A DNA stretch of 64,000 bases. Origin: Clostridia bacterium. GTDB lineage: Bacteria; Bacillota; Clostridia; Christensenellales; Borkfalkiaceae. Shown piece after piece: positions 15,348 to 23,903 of the stretch. Each line of letters opens with the position of its first letter. Positions within the stretch are counted from its first letter, which is position 1. The notes below the pieces were generated by a model. That model was not told where the DNA came from, made no database searches, and saw nothing but the letters and a program-made list of their open reading frames with translations. Both the position numbers and the translations under genes were made by a program. The stretch lies in assembly GCA_900764105.1 (NCBI GenBank), contig CAAFMS010000013.1, positions 86,079-150,078 of the forward strand, in the 5' to 3' direction.

Positions 15348-18287
15348 TTACTTTTTATTGCGTTTTCTGAGTTCTATAACCGACATAAGGCTTCTCAGCC
15401 TTATCGTCACCGCGCCAGAGTTCGATATTTCGTCGATTTTTATCTGCGTGTAAAGCCGTCCCGACTTCTCGACGGTCGCTCGCACTTCGTCCGTCGTTAC
15501 AGCGTCTACTCCGCAACCGAACGAAACGAGTTGAACGAGATGCGCGTTCAGTTCTTCGGGACTTTCCGCTACGAATTTCGCCGCATTGTACATTCTCGCG
15601 TGATACGTCCATTGATTTCTGACTTTCGTAGGCAGTTTGCCGTCGTTCGGTCTTATGGCGTCCTCGCTTATTATGGTCGCTCCGAGCCTTGCGATAAGTT
15701 CGTGTATTCCGTGGTTTATTTCGGGGTCGACGTGGTACGGTCTGCCTGCTAAAACGATTACGGGTTCACCGCTTTTTTTAGCGTTTTCTATCAGTTCGTC
15801 AGCCTTAAAGCGTATTGCGTTTATATAGCCGTGGTACTCGTTAAACGCCTTATAGGCGGCTTTTTTAACGTTGTTCAAAGTAATCGCATTGTTTGCGAAG
15901 TGGGTTTTGAGTATCGGGGTAATTCGCTTTATAAACTGCGACGGGTTCGCAACGCTTACGAAGTCGCATATAAAGTCTACGTTTTTAATATCGGGAACGT
16001 TCTTTAAAATAACTTGCGGATAGTACGCCACGACGGGGCAGTTGAAGTGGTCGTCGCCTTGCCCCTCGTCTACGTTATAGGTCATATCGGGGTAAAAAAT
16101 TGCGTCTGCCTTTTCGTTTATCAGCGTTTCGATATGTCCGTGAACGAGTTTCGCAGGGTAACATACCGTGTCGGATGGTATGGTGTATTGACCGATTTCG
16201 TAAATTTTTCTGTCCGAAAAAGGCGAAGTCATCGCATTGAATCCGAGTTCGGTGAAAAACTTGCTCCAAAAGGGCAACAACTCGTACATATTGAGAGCGA
16301 GCGGAAGTCCTACGTTAATTTTGTCCGATTTCCTCTCGGTGTTTACATACTTCGACAGCAGTTTGATCTTGTACGCGTAAAGGTCTTTGTCGCCCGTCGT
16401 CTGTTTTCCAGAGACGGGTTTGGAGCAGCGGTTTCCCGCAATATATTTTTTTCCGTCCGAAAATACGCTTATCGTGAGATTGCATTTGTTTCCGCAACCG
16501 CCGCAGACGATATTCGAGGTTTTACGCGAGAAATTTTTGAGTTCTTCGGCGTTTAAAACGCTGCTTTTACCCGTATTTTTAACGTCTTTCGCGTAAAGCG
16601 CGGCGCCGTAAGCCCCCATTAAAGCGGAGAAGGACGGACGAATTACGTTAAGTCCCGTTTCCTGTTCAAACGCCCGAAGTACGCAGTCGTTTAAGAAAGT
16701 GCCGCCCTGAACTACCACGTTTTTGCCCAAATCCGAGGCTTTAGCGCAACGAATAACTTTGTAAAGGGCGTTTTTGACGACGCTTATCGAAAGCCCCGCC
16801 GAAATATTCTCGACGGAAGCCCCGTCCTTTTGCGCCTGCTTTACCGAACTGTTCATAAACACGGTACACCTCGAACCGAGGTTTACGGGAGCGTCGGCGA
16901 ACAAGCCGAGATTTGCGAAAGTCTCCACGTCGTAACCTAAGGACGAGGCGAACGTTTGCAGGAACGAACCGCAACCCGAAGAACAGGCTTCGTTGAGGAA
17001 AAGTTGGTCTATAAGTCCGTTTCTTATCTTAAAGCACTTCATATCCTGTCCGCCGATGTCTAAAATAAAGTCTACGTCGGGGCGGAATTTTTTAGCGGCG
17101 GTGTAGTGCGCGACGGTCTCTACGACCCCGGCGTCGAAATGAAACGCTGCCTTTATCATATCTTCGCCGTAGCCCGTTACGGCAGCCGAAACGATTTCTA
17201 TATCGGGGTACTTTTCGTATAGTTTTTTCAGATAATCGTACACCGTTTCGACGGGTTTTCCTACGCTCGGAAGGTATACGGGGTTGAACACGTTGCCGTC
17301 CTCGTCCGTAAGGAGCAGTTTGACGGTAGTCGAGCCTGCGTCCACGCCGAGATACATTTTGCCGTTCGGCTTGTCGAGCGTTTTGATTCCCTCGGAATTT
17401 TTCGCGTGTCTGTTTTTAAACTCTTCGTATTCTTCTTTGGAAGCGAAAAGCGGTCGGCATTGTTCGTACTTGCCGAAAGAAGCCGTGTTTTTGAAATATG
17501 AAACGAGCGTTTCGGCGGTCGTGACTTCCGCAGACGGTGAAAGAGCCGCGCCTAACGCCACGAAATAAAGTGAGTTTTCGGGTAATTTACCCGTGAGATT
17601 AAGCGTTTTGTCAAACGCCGTCCGAAGTTCCGAAAGGAAGGTGAGGGGACCGCCGAGATAAAGTGCGTTGCCCTCGATTTTTCTGCCTTGGGCGAGACCC
17701 GCGACCGTCTGATTTGCGACCGCCGCGAAAATTCCCGCGGCGACGTCTGACTTTTTCGCGCCCTGATTTAAAAGCGGTTGCACGTCGGATTTTGCGAAAA
17801 CTCCGCAACGCGAAGCGATGGTGTATACCTTTTCGTGAGACTTACATAGTTCGTTTAAATCTTCGGGCGTAAGTTTCATAAGGGTTGCCATCTGGTCGAT
17901 GAACGCGCCCGTGCCGCCCGCGCACGTTCCGTTCATTCGCATTTCGAAGCCGCCCGTCAAAAATATGATTTTCGCGTCCTCGCCGCCGAGTTCGACAACG
18001 ACGTCCGTTTCGGGGCAGTATTTCGCGACCGCCGTTTTTTCGGCGTAAACCTCTTGCGAAAAGGGAAGATTTAAGGTTTCGGCAACGCCCATTCCCGACG
18101 AACCCGAAAGGCATACCGTCATTTCTTCGTCGCCGAATTTTTTCGCGATTTCGCTAAGTACCGAAACGGCTGTTTCGGGAATTTTTGACAAGTGCCTTTG
18201 ATATTTTTCAAATAATATTTCGCCGTTTTCTCCTAAAAGTACGGTTTTTAAGGTCGTTGAACCTATGTCTATGCCTAATCTCTTCAT
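15348..18287 (-). CDS. Large acyl-CoA dehydratase activase (BcrA/BadF ATPase pair plus DUF2229)
   Basis: A 979-residue ATP-driven electron donor to a 2-hydroxyacyl-CoA dehydratase-type partner. Two ASKHA ATPase domains occur in tandem (GIDIGSTTLKT at 4; LGVDAGSTTVKLLL near 315), each with a Cys/Gly loop (NGTCAGGTGAFID; NEACSSGCGSFLQTF) for a shared [4Fe-4S] cluster. A Cys-rich segment (CGGCGNKCNL...NRCSKP) and a DUF2229 region (GLPLALNMYELLPFW, SDTVCYPAKLVHGH) follow. The gene overlaps the upstream dehydratase-like gene by four bases (ATGA). In many Firmicutes these parts are one protein of about 1,400 residues; here they are two genes. Confidence 0.88.
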   Translation of the reverse strand: MKRLGIDIGSTTLKTVLLGENGEILFEKYQRHLSKIPETAVSVLSEIAKKFGDEEMTVCLSGSSGMGVAETLNLPFSQEVYAEKTAVAKYCPETDVVVELGGEDAKIIFLTGGFEMRMNGTCAGGTGAFIDQMATLMKLTPEDLNELCKSHEKVYTIASRCGVFAKSDVQPLLNQGAKKSDVAAGIFAAVANQTVAGLAQGRKIEGNALYLGGPLTFLSELRTAFDKTLNLTGKLPENSLYFVALGAALSPSAEVTTAETLVSYFKNTASFGKYEQCRPLFASKEEYEEFKNRHAKNSEGIKTLDKPNGKMYLGVDAGSTTVKLLLTDEDGNVFNPVYLPSVGKPVETVYDYLKKLYEKYPDIEIVSAAVTGYGEDMIKAAFHFDAGVVETVAHYTAAKKFRPDVDFILDIGGQDMKCFKIRNGLIDQLFLNEACSSGCGSFLQTFASSLGYDVETFANLGLFADAPVNLGSRCTVFMNSSVKQAQKDGASVENISAGLSISVVKNALYKVIRCAKASDLGKNVVVQGGTFLNDCVLRAFEQETGLNVIRPSFSALMGAYGAALYAKDVKNTGKSSVLNAEELKNFSRKTSNIVCGGCGNKCNLTISVFSDGKKYIAGNRCSKPVSGKQTTGDKDLYAYKIKLLSKYVNTERKSDKINVGLPLALNMYELLPFWSKFFTELGFNAMTSPFSDRKIYEIGQYTIPSDTVCYPAKLVHGHIETLINEKADAIFYPDMTYNVDEGQGDDHFNCPVVAYYPQVILKNVPDIKNVDFICDFVSVANPSQFIKRITPILKTHFANNAITLNNVKKAAYKAFNEYHGYINAIRFKADELIENAKKSGEPVIVLAGRPYHVDPEINHGIHELIARLGATIISEDAIRPNDGKLPTKVRNQWTYHARMYNAAKFVAESPEELNAHLVQLVSFGCGVDAVTTDEVRATVEKSGRLYTQIKIDEISNSGAVTIRLRSLMSVIELRKRNKK

Positions 18288-19522
18288 ACCGCTTTTTCCT
18301 CTCTCGCAATCGAGAGCATGAGCTTGATTCTGTTTTCCTGATTGACTTTGGAAGCCCCCGCGTCGTAGTCCACGGGGAAAATGTTGGCGTCGGGGTAGAG
18401 TTCTCTGAGTTTTCTTATCGTGCCTTTACCTACGATATGGTTTGGAAGGCAGCCGAACGGCTGAGCGCAGACCACGTTGTTGTAGCCCTTTTCGATAAGT
18501 TCGGCGACTTCTCCGGGGAGCAGCCAGCCCTCGCCCATTTTTACGCCTCTGTCGATTACCTTGTCCGCCATAAGTTTGATTTTTTCAAACGAAGCGGGGG
18601 TTACGAATTCGGGGTAGTCCTCTAACGCTTTTTCGATAAGTCCGTCGTAGCCCGCGAGTATTTTCTCGGCTTTTTGACCTATAAAATACTTGATAAAACT
18701 GCCGCCGTAATAGCGGTGATCGACCTCGACGTTCGCCGCGCAGTACTGTAAAAAGCCCATAACGCCCGGCACCATAATTTCGCACCCTTCGCCCAAAAGG
18801 AATTTTTCAAGTCCTCGATTGGCAAACGGGGAGTATTTAACGTAAATTTCGCCTACGATACCTACTTTAACGAGGGTTTTAGGCGTTTTTGGTATTTCGT
18901 GGAAGTCCTTTGCAATCGCCGAGAGATTTCTGAGAATTTTTTTCTTGGAAAAGCCCGTTTTGCGTTTGAAGCCCTCGGAAAGGTCGGCAAGCCATTTCTG
19001 CGTTACTTTTTCGGTATCGCCTTTGTTCGTTTCATAAGGTTCGACCTGATTTTTGAGCAGCATAAGCATATCGCCGTAGACAATCGAGGCGAAGCCCGAA
19101 AGGAGCATCGGAAGGGTGAGTTTGAAACCGCTGTATTTTTCAAGCCCTGCGAAACTCACCGAAATTACGGGAACGAACGAAAGCCCCATTTCTTCGAGCG
19201 CTTTACGGAGCAGAAAAATATAGTTTGAAGCCCTGCAACCTCCGCCCGTCTGAAAAAAGATAAGCGCGGTTTTATGTACGTCGTACCTTCCGCTTTCCAA
19301 AGCGTATATGAGTTGACCGCAGGAACATATCGCGGGGTAACACATATCGTTGTGTATGTATTTAAGTCCCGCGTCTATAACCTCCTTGCCCTCGTCTCTC
19401 ACGACTTCCAACTTGTAGCCGTTATTTCTGAATATTTTTTCGAAAAGCCCCATGTGCATCGGGAAAATATCCGGGCAGAGAATGGTGTATTCTCTTTTCA
19501 TCTGCTTCGTAAAATCTACCAT
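18284..19522 (-). CDS. 2-hydroxyacyl-CoA dehydratase-like subunit paired with the activase
   Basis: The 412-residue product corresponds to the C-terminal part of large fused activase proteins. It contains conserved Cys motifs (NDMCYPAICSCGQ; TGGGCRASNYIF; CAQPFGCLPNHIVGKG) expected to bind an iron-sulfur cluster, followed by the FPVDYDAGASKVNQENR segment. The substrate cannot be read from the sequence; proteins of this group are widespread in anaerobes and many are not linked to amino acid fermentation. It is translated just before the activase with a four-base overlap, so the pair should be made in equal amounts. ATG at 19522 has an AGGTAAG-like ribosome site. Confidence 0.8.
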   Translation of the reverse strand: MVDFTKQMKREYTILCPDIFPMHMGLFEKIFRNNGYKLEVVRDEGKEVIDAGLKYIHNDMCYPAICSCGQLIYALESGRYDVHKTALIFFQTGGGCRASNYIFLLRKALEEMGLSFVPVISVSFAGLEKYSGFKLTLPMLLSGFASIVYGDMLMLLKNQVEPYETNKGDTEKVTQKWLADLSEGFKRKTGFSKKKILRNLSAIAKDFHEIPKTPKTLVKVGIVGEIYVKYSPFANRGLEKFLLGEGCEIMVPGVMGFLQYCAANVEVDHRYYGGSFIKYFIGQKAEKILAGYDGLIEKALEDYPEFVTPASFEKIKLMADKVIDRGVKMGEGWLLPGEVAELIEKGYNNVVCAQPFGCLPNHIVGKGTIRKLRELYPDANIFPVDYDAGASKVNQENRIKLMLSIAREEKAV

Positions 19523-19596
19523 TTAACTTACCTTTAAAATCCGAAATCGCGGTTTTATCGACTTATAGCCGCGTTTTTCGTCGTTGATATTCGTTT

Positions 19597-20265
19597 TTAT
19601 TGTTGTTCGGACTGCTTTATCCGTTTATACATATCCTGCATCTGCTCGTCGATTTCCGCTATCTTGTTCGAGCAGAGAAGCATCTCTTCGTTTATTCCTT
19701 CGGGGAGTTTCGACTTGTCAGCCTTGTACCTTACGTCGTGTTCGAGACTCGCCCAGAAGTCCATAGCGATAGTCCTTATCTGAACTTCGGCGATGACGTA
19801 TTCCGTTCTGTCGGATAAAAATACGGGTACTTTTATATCGAGGTGAAGCGACCGATAACCGTTGTAGTTGGGCGTTTTGATGTAGTCCTGCTTTTTTACG
19901 ATTTCGAGGTCGGTCTGTCTCGCGAGCATTTCCGCAACGCTGTAAACGTCGTCTATATAGTGGCATACGACCCGAACTCCCGCTATGTCGTTTATGTTCT
20001 TTTTCGCCGACTCGATTGTGACGGGGTAGCCTTTTTTTACCAACTTCGCTATAATGCTGTCGGGCGATTTTAATCTGCTCTCGATGTGGTGAATAGGGTT
20101 TCTCGCGTATAAAACGTTGAACTCGTTATTTAAAATTTCGAGTTTGAGTTTTATCTGTCTTACCGCCGAATCGTAAAGATTGAGCATAACGGAATATTCG
20201 CGGCTGCCGCCGTAAAACGCCGATATATCGCTTCTGTTATTGTTATAGCCGCCTGCTCCGTTCAT
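19597..20265 (-). CDS. Small alarmone synthetase, (p)ppGpp synthetase of the YjbM/RelQ type
   Basis: Transfers pyrophosphate from ATP to GDP/GTP. From the chosen start the 222-residue length fits RelQ-type enzymes. It has the RelA/SpoT synthetase domain only: HIESRLKSPDSI, the DIAGVRVVC segment, NYNGYRSLHL and the VQIRTIAMDFWASLEHDVRYK helix; no hydrolase, TGS or ACT domain is present. The ATG at 20265 has an ideal GAGGAGGAAAAGT upstream. A longer frame to 20394 would add an Arg/Lys-rich tail (KKRREAKARREPQSKRPRRK) but lacks such a site. The gene stands alone. Confidence 0.88.
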   Translation of the reverse strand: MNGAGGYNNNRSDISAFYGGSREYSVMLNLYDSAVRQIKLKLEILNNEFNVLYARNPIHHIESRLKSPDSIIAKLVKKGYPVTIESAKKNINDIAGVRVVCHYIDDVYSVAEMLARQTDLEIVKKQDYIKTPNYNGYRSLHLDIKVPVFLSDRTEYVIAEVQIRTIAMDFWASLEHDVRYKADKSKLPEGINEEMLLCSNKIAEIDEQMQDMYKRIKQSEQQ

Positions 20266-20480
20266 ACTTTTCCTCCTCGGACGCTTGCTTTGCGGCTCTC
20301 GCCGTGCTTTTGCTTCGCGTCTTTTCTTTACGCCCGACGAAAAAGAGACGACCTTTTTTCGACCGACATAATTATCCATTATAAATAATAGCACAAAATG
20401 CGATAAAATTCAAATAAAAAGTCGCTTTATGGGTAAAAAGCACGAACATTTCACTTTTCGCATATATTTTGTTCGCCCGC

Positions 20481-20509
20481 TTTACAAACGTCGCAAAAAA
20501 TGATAGAAT
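20481..20509 (+). promoter_or_regulatory. Promoter of the 20541 membrane protein gene
   Basis: TTTACA (20481-20486), a 17-base spacer and TAGAAT (20504-20509) precede the ATG at 20541 by about 30 bases. Confidence 0.5.
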
Positions 20510-20540
20510 AAATCGTGTAAATATCCTGTCGGAGAGTTTT

Positions 20541-21872
20541 ATGAAGGAATTATTCAACGAGACTGTCTCAAAAATTAAAAGATACGATTTTTTAACCGGT
20601 TTTTCTAAGCGTAAGGCTGCAGAAAAAGCGGATCTTACCGCAAGGGTCGCGACTTTGCGCAAGAGAAACGGCAAGGTCGGAAACAAGGACCTCGATTTAG
20701 AGATTTTTCAGATAAACGCTAAGATTTCGGACGTTGAAAAGACGATTGACAAGTGCAAACTCGAGATAAAAAACATTAAAAAAGACGTTGCGGACTCGCT
20801 CAGGGAGTGCTATGCGAAAGCCGACTCGCCCGATTTTTTAAGGAGAGTACAAAAGGCTTACGACCACGTTTTCGACGGTAAAACTACGCTTGTTTCGTTA
20901 AACGAGGCGGGAGGGATTTTCGGCGAATCGAAAATCGTAGGAGCGGTCGTAACTCACGACAAGTCAAAAAAATGTATGGTAAAAGAATGCGTTCTGGCGG
21001 GCGAGAAAAATCAGTCGGGCAGAATAGTTTCGAGACCCGAAGTCATCGTTTACGATTACGACCTCAAAAAGACCGAAGGGGAACTCAGAATAGAGGACGA
21101 CACGTTCAAACGCGTTCTCGAAAAGAGGCAGTCGTCGGAACTTACGGTGTTCGTAAAAGAAACGTATACCGAAAAAGTCGTTCTGCCGTCAATACTGTTT
21201 ACTGCGGTTGTTGCGGTCGTTCTCGGTTTTCTGTTCGGCGCGAAGTTGTATAGCGGAATGTTCGGAAACCTCTTTTACGGGTTCGCCGCGATAGGCGCGG
21301 TCGCTCTCATCGGGTTCTCGGTCGTAGGAATTAAGAGAGAACAAAAAGGCGCGGTCGTTGACGCCGCGGGGCTATCGGCGTTTCTGATTGCCGTTTTCTC
21401 CGCTCCCGTTATGATTGTCGTAACGGGCGTTACGGTAAAAATCGCGATACCGATATTCCTTGCGTGCTATTCGATAGTTGTATTCATAGTGAGATTTAAA
21501 CTCAGAAACGAAGAAAGAACGGGCGATTTAGATTATACTTTACTGTTTGTCTTTACGGGGGTATTCCTCGGGGCGGCGTTCAGAGTAGCGGCGAAGAATG
21601 TTTATCCCGTAAACGTTTACGGAAAGGCGTTTGCGTGGGGCGTGTTCGGAATCGTCGCGATAGTCGGGGTCGCTCTCTCGATTTCGGTTTTCGTCTCGAA
21701 TAAAAAAGAAAAAACGGGGCTGAAATTGCAGACGATTTTGTCGGTAATACTCTTTATGTCGGCGATATGCGTTACCACGTCGATAAGAAGTATACCCGTG
21801 TTTACGATTTCTTTAGCCGTCGTGATAGTTTGCGTGACGGCGTATCTGTACGGAAAATTGAACGAAAAATGA
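20541..21872 (+). CDS. Multi-pass membrane protein with N-terminal coiled coil, unknown function
   Basis: The 443-residue product is not recognised. The first 110 residues are charged and coiled-coil-like (KAAEKADLTARVATLRKRNG; IFQINAKISDVEKTIDKCKL). A globular stretch follows (about 110-205), then eight or nine hydrophobic helices in pairs to the C-terminus (VVLPSILFTAVVAVVLGFLF, LFYGFAAIGAVALIGFSVV, LLFVFTGVFLGAAFRVA). The ATG at 20541 has GGAG six bases upstream; a TTG-started extension to 20469 would overlap the promoter. The next gene starts inside the stop codon (ATGA), so the two are coupled. Confidence 0.75.
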   Translation: MKELFNETVSKIKRYDFLTGFSKRKAAEKADLTARVATLRKRNGKVGNKDLDLEIFQINAKISDVEKTIDKCKLEIKNIKKDVADSLRECYAKADSPDFLRRVQKAYDHVFDGKTTLVSLNEAGGIFGESKIVGAVVTHDKSKKCMVKECVLAGEKNQSGRIVSRPEVIVYDYDLKKTEGELRIEDDTFKRVLEKRQSSELTVFVKETYTEKVVLPSILFTAVVAVVLGFLFGAKLYSGMFGNLFYGFAAIGAVALIGFSVVGIKREQKGAVVDAAGLSAFLIAVFSAPVMIVVTGVTVKIAIPIFLACYSIVVFIVRFKLRNEERTGDLDYTLLFVFTGVFLGAAFRVAAKNVYPVNVYGKAFAWGVFGIVAIVGVALSISVFVSNKKEKTGLKLQTILSVILFMSAICVTTSIRSIPVFTISLAVVIVCVTAYLYGKLNEK

Positions 21873-22066
21873 AAATAAGGCTTAACGAAGATAAAAAAAT
21901 TGTAGAGACGGTGGCCGAAGGACTTAAAGCAAAAGGCGGATATTGTCCGTGTCGGGTAGGAAAGAAACCCGAATACAAATGTATGTGCGAAGAGTTTCGC
22001 TCGCAGATAAAGGACTCCGATTTCGAGGGTTACTGCCATTGCGGACTGTTCTATAAAAGTAAATAA
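21869..22066 (+). CDS. Ferredoxin:thioredoxin reductase catalytic-chain-like small protein
   Basis: The 65-residue product has the Cys layout of the FTR catalytic subunit: GYCPCRV, KCMCEEF and GYCHCGLFY, which in that family hold a [4Fe-4S] cluster beside a redox disulfide. It is shorter than plant FTR beta chains but similar to small bacterial FTR-domain proteins. The ATG overlaps the upstream stop by four bases. It is likely a redox partner; no thioredoxin or ferredoxin gene is nearby. Its coupling to an unknown membrane protein is unusual. Confidence 0.8.
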   Translation: MKIRLNEDKKIVETVAEGLKAKGGYCPCRVGKKPEYKCMCEEFRSQIKDSDFEGYCHCGLFYKSK

Positions 22067-22112
22067 CCTTCTCGCGTCCTCCTTTGGTTATATTTGTAAG
22101 ATTTGTCGTCAT

Positions 22113-22255
22113 GCTTCCACCTTCGGGGGAAGTGGGTTGACGGAATGGAATGGAAGTCAAGCCGATAGGGGACAAATAAACGAGCGTTAGAACTATCCCC
22201 TATCGTCAAAATCTCGCGTATGCTCGATTTTGCCACTTTCCCCGAAGGTGGAAGC
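22113..22255. repeat. MITE-like dispersed palindromic repeat copy
   Basis: Ends GCTTCCACCTTCGGGGGAAG and CTTTCCCCGAAGGTGGAAGC are inverted. Inner arms TGACGGAATGGAATGGAAGT and CCTATCGTCA closely match the copy at 2776. It lies in the gap after the FTR-like gene. Confidence 0.7.
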
Positions 22256-22385
22256 GGGTAATGTAAGGTACTCTCGCCGTATTGAACTGGTTTTTACCGA
22301 GACGGAAAGAGGCAATCAGAAAAAAGTCTCCCCTTGCAGAGTGGAGGCTTCCAAAGCGAATTAAAAGTATTGTAAAAATAATTTT

Positions 22386-22435
22386 CGAGACGCCTTATCT
22401 TAAAAATGCTCGCATTTTTAAGATAAGGCGTCTCG
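22386..22435. repeat. Perfect 24-bp-arm palindrome, terminator-like
   Basis: Arms beginning CGAGACGCCTTATCTTAAAA pair perfectly over 24 bases around a TC loop. A second member with one mismatch lies at 56928-56971. It sits between convergent genes (21869 + and 22464 -) and probably acts as a bidirectional terminator. The remaining 22256-22385 stretch shows nothing recognisable. Confidence 0.65.
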
Positions 22436-22463
22436 TTGTGCTTTTTAATGATTTCCGAATATC

Positions 22464-22988
22464 TTAAATCAAAAATATTACTTTGTGTTCGGGATCCTTC
22501 GACGTTATAGAGTAAACGTGGTCGGAAAGCAGATAACTTTTCGTGTTTGCTCCCTCGTATGCGGGGTCGCCTGTCGGCGTTTCGCCTTTAAACGTCGTGA
22601 TTTTCAGGTTTTTCGCGAGCGTTTTTCCCGCGTATTTTATCGCGCTTTCTTTTTTAGTCCAAAGAGTGAAAAAATGCCGCTCGCTCTTTATCTGTTCCCG
22701 CTCGGCTTCCGAAAAATACTTTTTCGCAATGCCATCGAAATCAATCTTTTTCTCAGCAAAATTCTCCGCGTCGATTCCTACTTCCCTTTTCGATACGGCT
22801 ACCATTATAAGCCCTTTCGTATGCGTGATATTGAAAAATAGTTCTCCCGAAATAAGATACGGCTTGCCGTTTTCGTTGAAGGAAAGCGAGTTTTTGTCCG
22901 CCGTTATTCCGTAGTATTTTTCGAGTACGAAAAACAGCATTTCATGGGCGAGTTCTTTGGGTTTATATGAATAATATACCTCTGCCAT
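22464..22988 (-). CDS. 4'-phosphopantetheinyl transferase, Sfp superfamily
   Basis: Transfers the phosphopantetheine arm from CoA to acyl or peptidyl carrier proteins. The 174-residue product has the superfamily motifs FNITHTKGLIMVAV, the Mg2+-binding GIDAEN and the FTLWTKKESAIKYAG helix (W-x-x-K-E-[SA]-x-x-K). It is a short, single-unit-like member. The ATG at 22988 directly follows the upstream stop (TGATATG), so it is coupled to the YwaF-like gene; a longer frame to 23039 runs inside that gene. No carrier protein or synthase gene is in the window. Confidence 0.88.
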   Translation of the reverse strand: MAEVYYSYKPKELAHEMLFFVLEKYYGITADKNSLSFNENGKPYLISGELFFNITHTKGLIMVAVSKREVGIDAENFAEKKIDFDGIAKKYFSEAEREQIKSERHFFTLWTKKESAIKYAGKTLAKNLKITTFKGETPTGDPAYEGANTKSYLLSDHVYSITSKDPEHKVIFLI

Positions 22989-22989
22989 A

Positions 22990-23778
22990 TCAATAAAACT
23001 TCTTCTTTTTATACGCGAGCCTGTACGCTCCGTAGGCAATGCCTGCCGCTACTTCCGAAAATACGAGAATGTAAAGTCCGACGAAAATCGGATACGGGAA
23101 CGCTTTTTTGAACGGAGTAATGTATTTCACATTGTCCATATAAGGTCCGATAAAGAACATATTTACATCTTGTCCCGTGAGCGGAGGGATTGTAAAATTC
23201 AGTATTTCCGCAATGACGATACCTATCATAAACACTATAAAAGCCCCTCTATAGAGCGATAAATCGAACTTTTTTGCGTAAACGCGTAGTCCCGCGACGG
23301 CGGTCGTTATCATCAGAATATGGTGAATCATCGACTGAAAATTTATCGTCATACTGTGAGAAAAAACGGTTGACGGGGTAAGCATTACTATTAATCCCGC
23401 AAACAGACAATAGGTCGAATTGTACGCCGAGAGATAGTCGTAAATTTTGCCCTTTTTCAGAATTGCCGCGAGCAAAAACGTGTAGAGCGGCGTAGAGCAG
23501 AACTGAAAGGGAAAGTCGTACCAACGATATACGCCGACGGGCGACGAGTCGTAGATGGATAAAAACTGCTTGACGAGTTCGCCGACCCACATTACCGAAG
23601 CAGAAACGATATACGAAATGTACAACGTTTTTTTATCGTCTTTGAGCGAAAAGAAAAAAACTAAGGCGACGCCGCCGAGAAGGAGTACGAGCCATATAAA
23701 GTGAAACCAATCGTAGGGCTTCGGCAGGTATTCGGTCGACAGCGAAAGCGAATGAGCGAATTTATGTATCTTTTCCAT
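22990..23778 (-). CDS. YwaF-like (TIGR02206 family) integral membrane protein
   Basis: The 262-residue product has seven or so transmembrane helices (FHFIWLVLLLGGVALVFFF; TLYISYIVSASVMWVGELV) with the family hallmarks FPFQFCSTPLY, a mid-membrane HHILMITTAVAGL and NFTIPPL. The function of the family is unknown. The ATG at 23778 has GGAGA five bases upstream, better than the ATG at 23808. Cotranscribed with the PPTase gene. Confidence 0.8.
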   Translation of the reverse strand: MEKIHKFAHSLSLSTEYLPKPYDWFHFIWLVLLLGGVALVFFFSLKDDKKTLYISYIVSASVMWVGELVKQFLSIYDSSPVGVYRWYDFPFQFCSTPLYTFLLAAILKKGKIYDYLSAYNSTYCLFAGLIVMLTPSTVFSHSMTINFQSMIHHILMITTAVAGLRVYAKKFDLSLYRGAFIVFMIGIVIAEILNFTIPPLTGQDVNMFFIGPYMDNVKYITPFKKAFPYPIFVGLYILVFSEVAAGIAYGAYRLAYKKKKFY

Positions 23779-23855
23779 TATGTTCTCCGTTTTATACTTA
23801 TCGTTCATATTTTACAGCCATATTATCAAAATGTCAAGGAAATGCCCGCAAACGC

Positions 23856-23884
23856 TTGCTTGGTTTTTTAAAATATGCTAAAAT
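23856..23884 (+). promoter_or_regulatory. Promoter of the fucosidase gene
   Basis: TTGCTT (23856-23861), a 17-base spacer and TAAAAT (23879-23884) lie 19 bases before the ATG at 23904, with GAGGTG as the ribosome site. Confidence 0.6.
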
Positions 23885-23903
23885 AACCATCGAGGTGACT
23901 ACT

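Noticed and set aside
20265..20394. Arg/Lys-rich N-terminal extension of the alarmone synthetase
   Set aside because: The downstream ATG has an ideal ribosome site and gives the normal family length.
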